Positions 1 to 11,459 of a DNA stretch of 64,000 nt are shown in pieces. Numbering within the stretch: position 1 is the first letter of the stretch; each line of letters starts with the position of its first letter. This stretch comes from Venturia oleaginea (taxonomy: Eukaryota > Ascomycota > Dothideomycetes > Venturiales > Venturiaceae): assembly GCA_013176395.1 (NCBI GenBank), contig JABMLP010000012.1, positions 992,001-1,056,000 on the forward strand, given 5' to 3'. Position numbers and translations under genes: made by a program. The notes under the pieces were generated by a model. That model saw only the letters and a program-made list of their open reading frames with translations. It ran no database searches and was not told the DNA's origin.

Positions 1-97
1 GTTTTTGGGTATGTTTTTCTTTCCTTTTCTTTTTTTAGGTTATTGGGAGAAGTATGGTTTGGAATGGATAAGGATTGGCTGACGAGTTGAGTTGTAG

Positions 98-516
98 GAA
101 CTGATGTGCCCATCTTCGATATCGCGAAAGTCTACGAAGAAGGTGAACAGCAGGATCTCCTTGTTCGCAATGCGAGGATCGGGACGCATCTTGCCGAGAC
201 CTTCGCTAAAGCTGGTGAGACTGATGTTCCGGAGAATAATGTTGTCTTGATGCGAAGACATGGGTTTACGACGCATGGCCCTTCGATTGAAAGTGCCGTC
301 TATCGAGCTATCTATACGAAGATCAATGCCTCGATTCAGACAAATGCTATGACTTTGAAAGCGTCGTCGACTTTGACGCCGAAGTTTGAGTTTGAGCCGT
401 TGACGGAGGAGATGTGTAAGGGGTGTATTAAGATGAATGAGGGGACGCAGGATAAACCGTGGCAGCTTTGGTGTTTGGAGGTTGAGAAGACGGAATTGTA
501 TGTTAACAAAGGGTGA
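98..516 (+). CDS. Class II aldolase/adducin family protein, C-terminal exon (partial)
   Basis: This is the last exon of a gene that begins before the window. Sequence from 1 to 97 reads as intron or short-exon sequence; the acceptor TTGTAG ends at 97, and the exon then reads TDVPIFDIAKVYEEG without interruption to TGA at 514-516. The motif VVLMRRHGFTTHG followed by SAVYRAIYTKINA is the typical C-terminal half of class II aldolase/adducin domains; its histidines belong to the metal-binding set in this family. Fungal members are soluble cytosolic proteins, mostly of unknown substrate (L-fuculose- or ribulose-phosphate type chemistry is inferred from the family only). The N-terminal half, with the other metal ligands, is outside the window, so activity cannot be judged. 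Confidence 0.85.
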
Positions 517-685
517 TGTATGCTCTTTGCTCGAATAGGAGGGCTCATTACTCATGAATTACATTGATAACCCGGGTATAAAGATGTCTCGCTCACCCGC
601 TCACTCAACGCCACAATCCTGCCAATTTTCCCCATCATCCAAATTGCCTATTCAACTCCATGCCCAAAACCCAACATAGCAAACT

Positions 686-1633
686 TCATATCCCAACCCC
701 AGTAATAAACTCCACCCCCGCCCTAACAATCCCCTCCACAACCTCCAGTTCCTCATCATTCCTAGGCGCATACACCATAGTCCACCCACTCTTCACAAAC
801 GTCAACGGAAATCTCAACCCCCACCCCGCCTCAATAACAGCCCTCGCATCCCCATCCGCAAGCCAAACATGCAAACTATTCTCCGCTGGATGCGCATGCG
901 CAATCTCGTGATCCAATATCCTATCCCGCGCAATCGGATTCAGCGTCGCCGTGTCGGGGACAGCGTACAACCCATCCGTCGATTTGCCTTCTGTGTGGGA
1001 GGGTTTTGTGTAGAGGATTTTTGGGTGCGCGGTGGCGAGGGTGGTCATTAGGGATTGCAGTTTTGAGCGGGTTTGGGAGGGGATTGGGGAGGGGTGTTGG
1101 CGTTGGGGCATTGTTCTTGAGATTATCTTTGGGCGCGGGCCGGTGCGTGTTGGGAGGGGGTTTTTGAGGTAGGTTGGGCCTTCTTTTGAGAGGGGGGTGG
1201 GATCGTAGAGGTTGTTTGAGGAGAGGGTGTGGTTTATGCGGATTTTGGTCATGCGCCAGTAGCCTCTGTATACAGTTGTTAGATAGGTGATTCTGGAGGA
1301 AGGGTCTCTTCTCGAAGCGTGATTGGGAACGCTTACGACCATGTTGGAGGCGTACCTCCAGTTCCAAACGCTTTCCAAGTTCTGAAATCGTTGACCGTCC
1401 TGTTGTTCTGTTAGCCTTCAACAGCTACTGGTGTTTGTTTGTAAATACCATGCTACTCCGACAACGACTGTTGCCAAAAGTCCCGTGACAACGGGATTGT
1501 CCTTTGCCATCGATAGCACACGATCCGAGTACTTTTCTGCCATTTTGACTATGGAGTGTGTGTAGTTGGTAAGCTTCAACCGGACTCGCTCTCCAACGAA
1601 GTCGCGGAGCTTCGAGGCGGAGGTGATCGTCAT
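686..1633 (-). CDS. DUF5519 (luciferase-like domain) protein with N-terminal membrane segment
   Basis: Three exons on the minus strand: 1633-1449, 1399-1337 and 1265-686, giving 275 residues. Intron 1 (49 nt) has donor GTATTT, branch GGCTAAC and acceptor AACAG; intron 2 starts GTAAGC. This model joins smoothly into NDFRTWKAFGTGGTPPTW, the usual DUF5519 glycine-rich signature, and the third exon carries HAHPAENSLHVWLADGDA and the GWGLRFPL motif typical of the C-terminal half. Residues about 48-62 (VVTGLLATVVVGVAW) form one likely membrane helix. The family is annotated in fungi as luciferase domain protein by distant similarity; no light-producing role is implied and the biochemical function is unknown. 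The start ATG at 1633 is the only reasonable one in the exon. Confidence 0.8.
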
Positions 1634-1790
1634 AGGGGGTGTCTCAGGCCCCCTCTCGGGTCCCCAATCCCATCGCGTCTGTACGAGGCCGAGACGTCAG
1701 CTGGCTGGGAGCTGAAGACAATAATTTAACATAAATATTGGACATTTCAGCCTCTTTCCTATTTTGCAATTATTGGATTTGGAAATCATT

Positions 1791-3174
1791 ATGGCAGATC
1801 AAAAGTTACATGTTATCGTTGCGGGCGCTGGTATGACATCTACGACCCCAGATCACTATCAACATACTAACTGTATTCAGGACTGGGAGGTCTAGCTGTT
1901 GCTCATGGGCTCGAAAAGGTGTGTTCAGTATTCTATCCTTGCTCTGATGAGATTCTTTCCCAGGAAATGCTTCACAATACTTTCCGGTTCAGGTATCTGA
2001 CTTGAAATATAGAACAAAATATCCTACGTGATAGTGGATCGTGAAACAACCCCCAGAGATCGGAACTGGGGAGTAACAATGAGCTGGGCGCATCCCTTAA
2101 TCGAAAAATTAATCCCCGCCGATCTGTATGCCAATATCAGCGCCTGCCAACCCGATCAATCCCTCGACACGGCAGGGGAGAACAAAGAAACGGTTCTTGT
2201 CCGCGATGGCGCCTCCGGAGAGACGAAGGTCGAAGTTCGGATGCCGGGAGTTAGGAGAATGCAGATCAAAAAGACGAAGAAAGAGTGGGCGAAGGGGATT
2301 AACATCCAGTATGGGAAGAAGTTGGTTGATATCACGACTTCAGATGATGGCGTGACGGCTCATTTTGAAGATGGGACGGAGGAGAAGGGAAGTGTCATCA
2401 TTGGTGCCGATGGCGGGACTTCAGAGGTGAGAAAATGGTTACTGGGTGACCTCGCCGCACCAGAAGTTCTACCCTACCAATTCATGAACTTTTCATTTAC
2501 AATGACTGCGGAACGGGCATTATATTTGGACGGAATCATGAATCCGAATGTGGATGTTGCGACGCACCCGAAGAACATGTATCTCGGTCTTTTCTTGCTC
2601 GACAAGCCGGATTTGAAGAAGCCCGAGACTTGGGTGTTTTATCTTCTTGTTACGTGGCCTATCGAGACGAAGGAAGATGAAGAGAATACGGATAATAGGC
2701 TGGAAAGATTGAGGGCTCATATGGAAGGGTGGGCTGATCCGTATAAAAGTGTTGTTGAGTGGTTGCCTGATGATGTGGAGATTAAGCCTGATTCATTGAG
2801 GATCTGGAGTCCCAAACCGTGGGATAATCACAAAGGTCGCGTTACACTTGCAGGAGACGCTGCTCATAGGTAAGCCTGAAATCGGAACGTTGGTTTCGAA
2901 TTTGCTAACTGCAAGTAGTATGACTTTCCACCGCGGGCAAGGCGGAAATCTCGCAATAAAAGACGGTTTCGAGTTCGTCAACGGCATGATCGCGGTACAG
3001 AAAGGAGAAAAGACTCTAGAGGAAGCAGTGAAAGAATATGATGCTGGTGTAATGGAGAGGGGGAAGGAAGTCGATATCTCGAAAGCGCAGGCAATGGCTT
3101 TTCACGACTATGCCAATTTTGAGCAGAGTCCTATATACAAGATGGGTATCAAGCCAGTTGTCACTGATTCTTAG
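1791..3174 (+). CDS. FAD-dependent monooxygenase (salicylate-hydroxylase-like)
   Basis: Four exons (1791-1830, 1881-1918, 2013-2869, 2919-3174) give 396 residues. The first two exons join to GAGLGGLAVAHGLEK, the FAD-binding GxGxxG fold at residues about 12-26. The central region has IIGADGGTSEVR (DG motif), and the splice at 2869/2919 creates GDAAHSMTFHRGQGG, the GD motif that contacts the ribityl chain. This is the group A flavoprotein hydroxylase family: NAD(P)H-dependent hydroxylation of an aromatic or polyketide-type substrate, in the cytosol. The substrate cannot be read from sequence. It lies head to tail with the DUF5519 gene and next to a mannosyltransferase, with no obvious pathway link. 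Length is near the short end of the family but all three FAD motifs are present, so it looks functional. Confidence 0.85.
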
Positions 3175-3455
3175 ATTTTAGATTGATCGACAAGCTCTGG
3201 TGTTGACTTCGCGCTCAAGTAATGGAAAGTTCGTCCAGCTAGATCTTGTTAGCTGTCGACGGTTCGTACAGATTTCGTGACTCGAGGATCCTGGTAACAA
3301 TTGCTTTCTCCATACCCTGTCCTGCAAAATCTGACGTTTGATATGCACTTGGGCACGGAATCACGTCTTTCGAGTTACTCACGTTCCCTCCTATTAGAAC
3401 GCCAAGAGGCCTCCTGTTTCCCAAATTCCAAACAATAAACAACGCTGGAACGATG

Positions 3456-4733
3456 CTATACATGCCTCCAACCATCAGAAGCAATAACCTGCATCTCATC
3501 AACAACACACCAAGGTGCAATCTCAGACACGCCCACCTGCTTCTCAACCGCCTTAAGTGATCTAAACAAATGTCGTTGTCGTCCAAGATCGGAATGAAAC
3601 CACGTGCTAACCCATCTCTTAACCCTATTTTCCCACAAGCCCTCAAAGATATCAAAGTAAGAGATCCAAGGATCTTGTTCGTGTACAGCGTCGTAAGCTG
3701 TATGATTGTATCCCACTCTCACCGCTGGGTTCAGTAGAACTGGTTTCGTTGCGAAGAGAGGATTGTCAGCGTGAATGAGACAGCATTCCGAAGCCTCAAA
3801 ATGATGTGCTGCGATTTTGTCTGGCAATGCGCGGAAAGTGAGGGGATTCTCAATTCGTGCGAAGATTTCGGCAGGCATAGAGACGATGCCGTTCCAGCAG
3901 CTGGCTACTGGGACTGGGAGATGTCGTTTCATTGCGTGCCTTGACTCTCTTGATCTAAAGTAAGGCCACGTCGTCTGGATTGTCGGATCGCTGAATTGAT
4001 CTCTCAAGACGAAAGTGTCGTAGTAGAGAGGCGGGTGCGCAAAGTCCAACGAGCAAGCTGCCGCATAGTCGCCATCATTTGTATTGACAAGCGTCGAAAT
4101 CTCTTCAGAATTGAAAATGACATCTCCCAAGAAGAGAACATAATCAAAGCGCTCCCCCGCCGCCCACAGATCCCTCAACGGTTGCAGAGTCCGATTTCTC
4201 AACTTCGCCAAAAACGGAATCCGTCGCAACTCCGTCGTTCCCTTTCGAGTTTTCACCCATCCCTCAGGTCCAGGTTCCTGGGCCATGAAATCCTCATGCG
4301 TCTCCTCCTCCATCGTAATATTCCTCCTCACGCCCAGCTTCTCCAATTCCAAATCAAGCTGCACAAGCGCATCTTTGGTATCATCATAACTCCCACCCTC
4401 CAAAATCGTAACATAAACATTCTCCGGACCGAAATCCTTGACCAACTCCAACAAACTCGCGCTCCAATTCCCCCACGGTCCTCGCATCATGCTTTCAGCG
4501 TTCCATAACGGACTGGCAATGTAGATTTTCTTTCGCTGCTCCGTGGCTCTTTTTCGTATCCGCCAGTCACGCGATTTTTCGGCTTCGACGGTGCAGATGT
4601 TATGCCGTACCCAGCATACCTCTAGGAAAGCGCAAAGTGCGAATAAAAATGGCAGGAGTCGTAGTCGCGCCTTGGTTGAGCGGCGAAAAGGTGACATGAG
4701 TAGCATTCCGTAACCAAGGAGAGGCTGAGGCAA
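3456..4733 (-). CDS. GT69 family alpha-mannosyltransferase (CMT1/CAP59-type)
   Basis: A single open reading frame of 425 residues without obvious introns. Residues about 19-40 (ARLRLLPFLFALCAFLEVCW) form a signal anchor, so this is a type II membrane protein expected in the Golgi or ER. The body matches the cryptococcal mannosyltransferase 1 / CAP59 family: IYIASPLWNAESM, the VYVTILEGGSYDDTKDALV block, the FDYVLFLGDVIFNSEE acidic motif (metal and sugar-nucleotide binding region), and the C-terminal CVVDEMQVIASDGW block. Members transfer mannose, often alpha-1,3, to glycolipids, capsule or cell-wall glycans; the acceptor in this organism is unknown. ATGs at 4733 and a few codons downstream are both possible. 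It is convergent with the FAD monooxygenase gene, about 280 bp apart. Confidence 0.87.
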   Translation of the reverse strand: MPQPLLGYGMLLMSPFRRSTKARLRLLPFLFALCAFLEVCWVRHNICTVEAEKSRDWRIRKRATEQRKKIYIASPLWNAESMMRGPWGNWSASLLELVKDFGPENVYVTILEGGSYDDTKDALVQLDLELEKLGVRRNITMEEETHEDFMAQEPGPEGWVKTRKGTTELRRIPFLAKLRNRTLQPLRDLWAAGERFDYVLFLGDVIFNSEEISTLVNTNDGDYAAACSLDFAHPPLYYDTFVLRDQFSDPTIQTTWPYFRSRESRHAMKRHLPVPVASCWNGIVSMPAEIFARIENPLTFRALPDKIAAHHFEASECCLIHADNPLFATKPVLLNPAVRVGYNHTAYDAVHEQDPWISYFDIFEGLWENRVKRWVSTWFHSDLGRQRHLFRSLKAVEKQVGVSEIAPWCVVDEMQVIASDGWRHV

Positions 4734-5360
4734 AGCGCAAGTGTGCGGAGGGATCCAGCCCTGAACTGCAGATTAGAGGACTGCTTGACTTCAATTGGAC
4801 CCGAGTCGAGGGAATTTTTGAGGAAAAAATAAGGAACCTCCAATGGAAATGAGTGTTGATAGCCGTTGAGACTGTGACGGGTGAATCGTGGTCGTGTTGT
4901 AAGATGAGGAGACGTAAAGATTCAGGGGTCGAGACTAACTCGTGTGGGTAGGTGGAGATGTTCCAGCGGAGGCTTGGACCTCTTGGACTTCAATTTCTTT
5001 TCACAGGGCACACGAATATATATAGCTAATTGGAATCATGATCTTGGATAGTTACAAGTGAAGACTTTTCCTTCATCGCAATCATCTCTTCAAAATCGTA
5101 TAATGCGCGTTGCGCGGTATGAACAGGTTCCCGCACCATCTCGAAATCGACGACAAAACCTCTCTTTGCATATTAGTGACCATTTGCCTAGATTTCAGGG
5201 CAACACAATTCCCAGCTTCAAGTGCTAGCTAAATAGGACGAGTTTCAACTCTGTACACCTTGCTACTCCATATCAAATATGTATATCAACGAGTTTCACA
5301 ACGGATGGCGATATTGCATTGGCTTTTCCCTTCGACGAATCGCGCATGCTTGCCAGGTCT
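4734..5360. other. Intergenic region between GT69 and MFS pump genes
   Basis: About 630 bases without a supported gene. It holds the upstream region of the minus-strand mannosyltransferase, with an AT-rich ATATATATAG stretch near 5016-5026, and the 3' flank of the minus-strand MFS gene. No repeats or RNA genes were recognised. Confidence 0.5.
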
Positions 5361-7433
5361 TCAAGATCGGCCCTCCGCATCAAACTTCTTCTCCTGATCG
5401 TTATGATCATTCTGCAAAGTAACAGCAACGTGATCAGTCATGTTGTGCGTCACATCGCGAACAAACATTGCTGCGATAAATGCAATCGCCGAGAAAGCAA
5501 TGGTAATATAGTAGATGCGCCTGCAATGGGTAAGCAAGGACACGGGATTAATGTACATTTGACTTACTGAAACGCCAGAGCCCAAGTCCATTTCAGAGCC
5601 TGTCGCGTTGCTTTGACGGCTTCTGGACTGACACCAGGTAGTTTCGCAGCCAATTGATCCTTGCCGCCTACAACAAGCTTAATCAACGCGGGCAGTTGTT
5701 TTTGACTAACGCGATAGGGTGGTAGCATCACGACTTTGGCAACACGAGGCCCCGAGTCTTTCTTGATTGTGTTCTGGATCGTTGACGTGAATATTGTCAC
5801 GGCGACTGAACCGCCCATTGCTCGCATCGATCCTAGAATAAGAGTGGCTAGACCAATATTCTCATCTCTACAACAAAGCTGAGTGCAGACAATGAGACTG
5901 ACAAGCATGAAGCCGACGCCGAACGTTGCGATAAATCCAACGCCTCGAATTTGTCAGCGAATGCAGCGAGTATGCACCGGAAAGAAGCCTACACCTACCC
6001 ATGGCTAGTCTGAAGTCGGACGGCGTGATGGTTGTGAAAACACCGTCAGCTATTATCTTGATGGTGACGCCATACATCAACATCAGCCTCGATGTCAGGA
6101 ACCTAGATTTTCCCATGAGAAATCCGCCCAGGAAGCCACCCACTATGTTTGTCAGCTCCACAACGGGTGCAAAGAAGTCGGGCTTACCGGCGCCCCCAAA
6201 ACCACCAGGGATAGTGCTCACTCCTATGGTGATTGGATCTCGAGAAAACATTCCTTGCACCTGTTGAGTCCAAAACGCTGCAGCTGCGAACAGCGACATT
6301 CCACCGACAAAAGTGATGACTAGGAAGAGAGAGAAAGTTCGACCCTGACCGATAAATAGCTCATGTGCAAAGAATGGCTCTTTGGCGATCTTCCATTCCC
6401 ACATTCCTAGAGCGAACAGGGAGAGGATGCCTATCACAATTGGGACGATTGTGCCGGCTGAACCCCAAGGGAATTGTGATCCGCCAAATGCGATGCCCAT
6501 GAGGAAAAGAACTACGCCGCAAGCCATTAGAATGATTCCGATCCAATCGAGATTTCGGACCCGTTCCCATTGAGTCTTCCCGATGATGCGAGTGCCTGCT
6601 GGAGGATGGTACCAAATCCAAATTGTAGCGATGCTCAAGACGTTGAGAATAGCGCCGATGATGAAGTTGATCCTGAACTGCAAGAAGAGTCAGCCTTATC
6701 TGCATCCCCACCATAAGTGGCGTGGTCCTTACACCTAGAGCATGATATTTAACCATAGCATTGCCAGTAAGTGAGCCAAAGACAGTCCATGGCAACGTAA
6801 CAATATCGAGAGCAGCTTGAGCAGTTCCGCGATGCTTGTTTGAGACGATTTCGGCGATAGCAGCTAATGCGAGCTGCTGACTACCTGAGCCAACGCCCTT
6901 CAGAATCATAGCTGCGATCATCATGGGGATATTCTGGCTTGCGAGCGCGATTACTGTTCCAGCCAAGGATATAAAGCAACCGCAGATGATAAACCGTCTT
7001 CTTCCGAAGACTATGCCTTGTTAATATGTGGGCTTGGATATGAGAAAGAAGGGCGTACTGTCAGACAATCCACCTGAGATTGCGAGCGAAACAGTGACCG
7101 ATATGGTATAGCCTGTAAGCATCCAATTGTAGTAAGTCGTGGGCCCTAGGACAAGTGAGTAAACCTTCACATCGCGGCTTGATCATGAAACATACCCAAC
7201 TTCTCGTCAATGTGTTTCAGAATAGCTGAGGTGCAAGCATTTTGCTGGTATGCTGTCGTGTAAGATAGGCAGAGCGCAATACAAGCCAGCCATTTTGCCT
7301 TGTTCATTGACGGTTCTGTCCTTTGCCAGGTAGCTTCATCCCCACTGCTGGCATCGTCAATCTTCTCGACCTTTTGCTCCCCGCGCAGTTCTATGACCTC
7401 TGCGCCCGGTTTGCTCTCTGCTTGGCTAGACAT
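5361..7433 (-). CDS. MFS transporter, TRI12/siderophore-transporter-like (14 TM)
   Basis: A multi-exon minus-strand gene starting at ATG 7433 and ending at 5361. Exons recognised in order: cytosolic N-tail plus AYQQNACTSAILKHIDEK; a GYTISVTVSLAISGGLSD piece; SLAGTVIALASQNIP and GVGSGSQQLALAAIAEIV with HRGTAQAALDIVTLPW; FRINFIIGAILNVLSI; AFWTQQVQGMFSRDP; VGGFLGGFLMGKSRF; ENIGLATLILGSMRAMGGSVAV; and the last exon RIYYITIAFSAIAFIAAMF with a charged tail. This is the fungal trichothecene efflux pump (TRI12) / siderophore-iron transporter family, proton-driven antiporters or symporters at the plasma membrane with about 14 helices. Whether it exports a toxin or imports a chelate cannot be told. Exon 3 to part of exon 5 (6180-7147) is duplicated at 27945-28912. 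Splice sites were not all fixed, so exact exon edges are approximate. Confidence 0.85.
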
Positions 7434-8023
7434 ATTCGAGAATCTGACGAATTAGGGCGAAAGGCTGAAACGAAAAAGGGCGCTGGCTGTATGGATGGAT
7501 TATGAAGAGGGAGAACCTTCGGTCAGCAGAGGTCCAACAATCCACACAAGGATTTACTGCTCATAAATCGAGTATAGTGTTTACTGTGTCATAGTGTAGA
7601 TCGCCCTCCTATATCCGCCGCACCTGGTCTAAAGCTGTTGTGTCTTTCAGCTTATTCGGACCTTCCGCAAAGCAGGTAGCTAACCAACATCAACGCTGGT
7701 AAATTTGATTTTATAGCATACTTCTATCCTCAAAATATCACACAAGGCTAGCAAATGCTTCACAACATCGGCACACGATTGGATGCGGTTCATTCGCGAG
7801 AGTGAGCACTAATGATTGAATGTCCGCACCGATATGAAAATCGTGATTCGGCCGACCGAGGAAGCTGAAGCGAAGGGGGGTTCTTTGGTGTGGAGTGGTA
7901 TGATATCCGGAACGTTCCGATCTTCCCGGACACGAATCTTCCGCAACTGTAATCATTAATATAAAATTTGATCCCATCCTTTCACTAGTTCCCATTACCA
8001 GGTAGGAAAGAGTTTGCCGCTAA
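7434..8023. other. Intergenic region upstream of the MFS pump
   Basis: About 590 bases between the divergent MFS gene and the unknown gene starting near 8024. AT-rich with no convincing ORF. It probably contains both promoters. Nothing else recognised. Confidence 0.4.
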
Positions 8024-9387
8024 ACTGGAGGACATATCGAGAAAGTCTACTTGCTGGACAGGTTGAAGCTGATGAAGAAGGACGGGGCCGAACTAAAAGG
8101 GGAACTTGGGACTGCGACCAAAGCAAACGATGAAGATGGCGGAAAGTACCAAAAGGTCGTCGCAAGACTTGTTACCGACCGGGCCAAGTTCGATACCATG
8201 TGCGACCAGTACTTTTCGAGCAATCCGAAGGCTGCAGAAGCCAAAGAGGCTTGGGATCTCTTCATCGACGCCATTCAACGACGAGATCAGTACTTAGTCG
8301 ACTACAACAACAGCGCTATTCGGTTTGCTAAATTGAAGATACAGAATGATGGGTACAAGGCAAACAAAGCTACTTGGACCGGGGCCGCAACCAAAGCTTC
8401 TGAAGCCGAACTTGGTCTCGCTGCTGAGTTCTTGAAGCCTGCATATGCCTCAATATCTCAGAACACATTCGAGTCGGTATACGAGTTCTGGCGCGCATTC
8501 AATTGCGCAACACTTACAAAGGTAGGATACTATCCCCATCTCTCTAGTTACCCCTCTCCCTTTGGTCATCATCACTCTTTGTACGGAGGGTGAGCTTCCA
8601 GCCGCCCACTTTTACCGGAACTCCCTTCCCGAACGATCAATAATATGAGGCTAATTCATTGATGCTAGACAAGCTTCTACGAGTCATTCAACGGAGTTCA
8701 AACCTTTGGAATTGTAACCTCCTCCCTCCTCCAAGCCAACTTCCTCAAATGTCTCAGACACGATAACAAACTACACTCCCACCGCATCTTAACCACTCCC
8801 GCGTCCCCAAAACCAGAGAGGTAATATTCACCTGGGACAGCAACAAACGCCCCCTCCAATCCCTACTAAACCAACGAAAATTAAATGTCAATTTCGACTG
8901 GGACCTCGCACAACACCACGGCTTTCCCCCAAACTGGTTCGATATTCGTCTCAACAGCCTCGAAGTCTACTTCCTAGGCGCCACCGTCAACATCGACAGA
9001 CTCACAGCGCCGGAACGAACATCCGACCTCGCGCAGACGACGATTAATCTCGATATTACTAGCAACGGGACGTTTCGATATGTTGATATTGATGGGGTGA
9101 ATCACCAGTTTACGCTTCCGCATCAGCCATATTCTTTTTCCTATCAGAATTTAAAAGGGGGGAAGGGGGACGAGGTTTATAAGCCTACTGAATCAATTTT
9201 GGAGGGGGATAAATTTGAGCTTGGGTTGCAGGATATGGGGCAGGTTGAGGAGTTTCCGCTTCGATCGCCACTGGGGTTTTGGACTGTTGTTGCTGGGGAG
9301 ACGGTGGAGTTGAAGGATGTGACGAGTGTGAAGTTTGTGTTTGATATGAATGTTCGGGTTCGGGAGGATGGTGTTAAACCGAAGTAG
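8024..9387 (+). pseudogene. Unknown protein gene with a frame break
   Basis: I do not recognise the family. The first part (8024-8521) is open and reads as a helical, lysine- and alanine-rich segment ending EFWRAFNCATLTK. A good intron follows (donor GTAGGA at 8522, acceptor GATGCTAG at 8668), and the next exon continues TSFYESFNGVQTFGI. Near 8800-8822 the frame runs into TAA, while the sequence continues as convincing coding in another frame (IFTWDSNKRPLQ, GFPPNWFDIRLNSLEVYFLG, then beta-rich sequence to TAG at 9385-9387). One inserted or deleted base near 8805 would explain this; a non-standard intron is the alternative. No ATG precedes 8072 in frame, so either 8072 is the start or an upstream exon is missing. 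Function unknown; not assigned to a toxin or enzyme family. Confidence 0.5.
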
Positions 9388-9747
9388 GGGAGATAATTTT
9401 GTGTATACTTTCGGGAGCGATACCTTTCGGGGGGGTTTGTGTAGGAAGAGAGCCGTCCCTGTCGTGCAACCAGTTATAGAAGTAACTGAAACGTCTGGGG
9501 TGAGCCGGTATCGAGATTTCGATCGTGTTCTCTTTCTTTGTTCTCTTGAGCAAGTCTGTTTTGTATGTTGAATTGGCTTTGCTGAGTTGATGTAAAGGCC
9601 GAGTTATGTGCACTCGAATTTTGATCGATTGATTGATAGTAATTTTCGTCAAGCGAAGAGTAGAGAAGACTACCCCGCTAAGTCTCCCTGGGGTCATAGA
9701 GACGTGCTAAGTAGAGGACTTACAATAGTCTCTAAAAGTACTTTATA
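9388..9747. other. Intergenic region before transposon
   Basis: 360 bases with no recognisable gene or repeat; it ends at the TA target site (9746-9747) of the pogo-type element. Confidence 0.4.
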
Positions 9748-10645
9748 ACGTGTTCCACCACCGAGCTGGTCAACCCACCGAGCTGGTCAGTTTCTGCCAA
9801 GACGACCAACTCCCTCATTAACACGATATGTCTCAACAACAAAATGCGCAATTATCTAACAGAGAAGGCATAATTCAGCTTGCCCTTTCTGCCTATAACA
9901 CCCACCAATTCCGAAGCCTCCGGCGCGCTGCTGAAGCGTTTGATGTACCTCCTTCAACATTGACTAGCCGGTACAACGGAATCACGTATCGCCTAGATAC
10001 TCGCAACGCCCAACACAAGCTCACTACGACTGAAGAGCAGACAATTGTCCAATACATCCTCGACCTCGATTCGCGAGGATTCGCGCCCCGGCTGTGTGAG
10101 GTGGCAGATATGGCGGATAAACTACTAGGTGTACGCGGTGGAGAGCCAGTAGGAAAAAACTGGGCTGAGAGGTTCATAACGCGCTCAGATGAACTCAAGA
10201 TGGCCTTCAATCGAGCTAAAGATAGGCAGAGGATACTACAGGAAGATCCAGAGATTATTGGCGCGTGGTTCAAGCTCGTTGCAGACACTAAGGCAAAGTA
10301 CGGTATCCACGACGAGGATACGCACAACTTTGACGAGATTGGCTTCCAGATGGGCGTTATTGGGTCAATGAAGGTCGTCACAGCTTCTGAAAGACGTATA
10401 CGGCCTAATTTGATCCAGCCAGGCGATCGCGAGTGGGTTACAGTTATCCAGAGCATCTGCGCCGCTGGGTATGCGACCCCGCCATTCATTATCTACAAAG
10501 GACGCGTTCACATCTCTGCGTGGTATGAGGAGGCAGATATACCACGGAATTGGAAGCTCTCGGTCTCTGAGAACGGCTGGACAAACAACGCGCTTGGTCT
10601 TGAGTGGTTGAAGCACTTTGACGCGTATACAAAGGCGCGTCAAGT

Positions 10646-10663
10646 GGGGGGGGGGGGGGGGGG
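10646..10663 (+). repeat. Poly-G run (18 G) in transposase coding sequence
   Basis: Eighteen consecutive G after CAAGT, between codons for AKARQV and the LLILDGHES block. The equivalent place in copy B (minus strand, 43746-43752) has seven. The difference of 11 is not a multiple of three, so the reading frame shifts. Confidence 0.9.
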
Positions 10664-11459
10664 TATAGGCTGCTCATCTTGGACGGCCATGAGAGCCATC
10701 TCAACCAGGATTTCAAGGACTACTGCCTCGAACATAAGATCATAACGCTCTGTATGCCACCTCATTCATCGCATATCCTCCAGCCGCTTGATGTGGTCTG
10801 CTTCTCGCCGTTGAAGTGCAAGTACTCTCAACGAGTTCGAGACTTGGCACGCCGACGCGTCTACCATATCAACAAAGAAGGCTTCCTCCCAGCCTTCAAA
10901 GACGCGTTTTTCGACGTGTTTACAGAAGAGAACTGTCGAAAGGCTTTTGAGATGGTAGGGCTAGTCCCTATCAACGCGGAGGTGGTATTGGATCGCCTTG
11001 AAGTACGGCTACGTACCCCACCAGCACCCCCACCACAGGAGACGCCGTGGCAGTCGAAGACTCCAAGCAATACTCTTGAATTTGGATCCCAATCCAAGCT
11101 CGTAAGCGAGTCCTTTACTCGGTCACCAGTTACTGCGCAGGCAGGCTTTTCCCAGCTTGTTAAGGGCGCTGAATTGATGCTACACCAAAACGCTCTACTT
11201 GTTGCGCGCAACCGCGAGCTTGAAGAGCAATTGGCAGTAATGACAAAGCGAAAATGGCGCAAAAGGAAGTGGATCCAGCAAGGCGGTACCATAGAGTATG
11301 GGACTGTAGCAGCGCAGGTAGCAGCCGAGGCGTCTGTCGCGCCTCAGGGATCGAAGAAGGCTCGTGGTAGTGGTGGTCAAGAAATAGCCCGACCAACTCA
11401 ACGGCGCTGTAGGAACTGCGGCGCAACTGGGCATAATGCGCGAACTTGTAAAAAAGATA

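Noticed and set aside
3239..3655. Alternative 138-codon ORF over the end of the mannosyltransferase
   Set aside because: The GT69 frame carries the conserved C-terminal motif to its own stop; the other frame is a shadow.
8024..9387. Insecticidal-toxin or TcB-binding domain for the unknown gene
   Set aside because: Only a vague impression; none of the recognisable motifs of those families is present.
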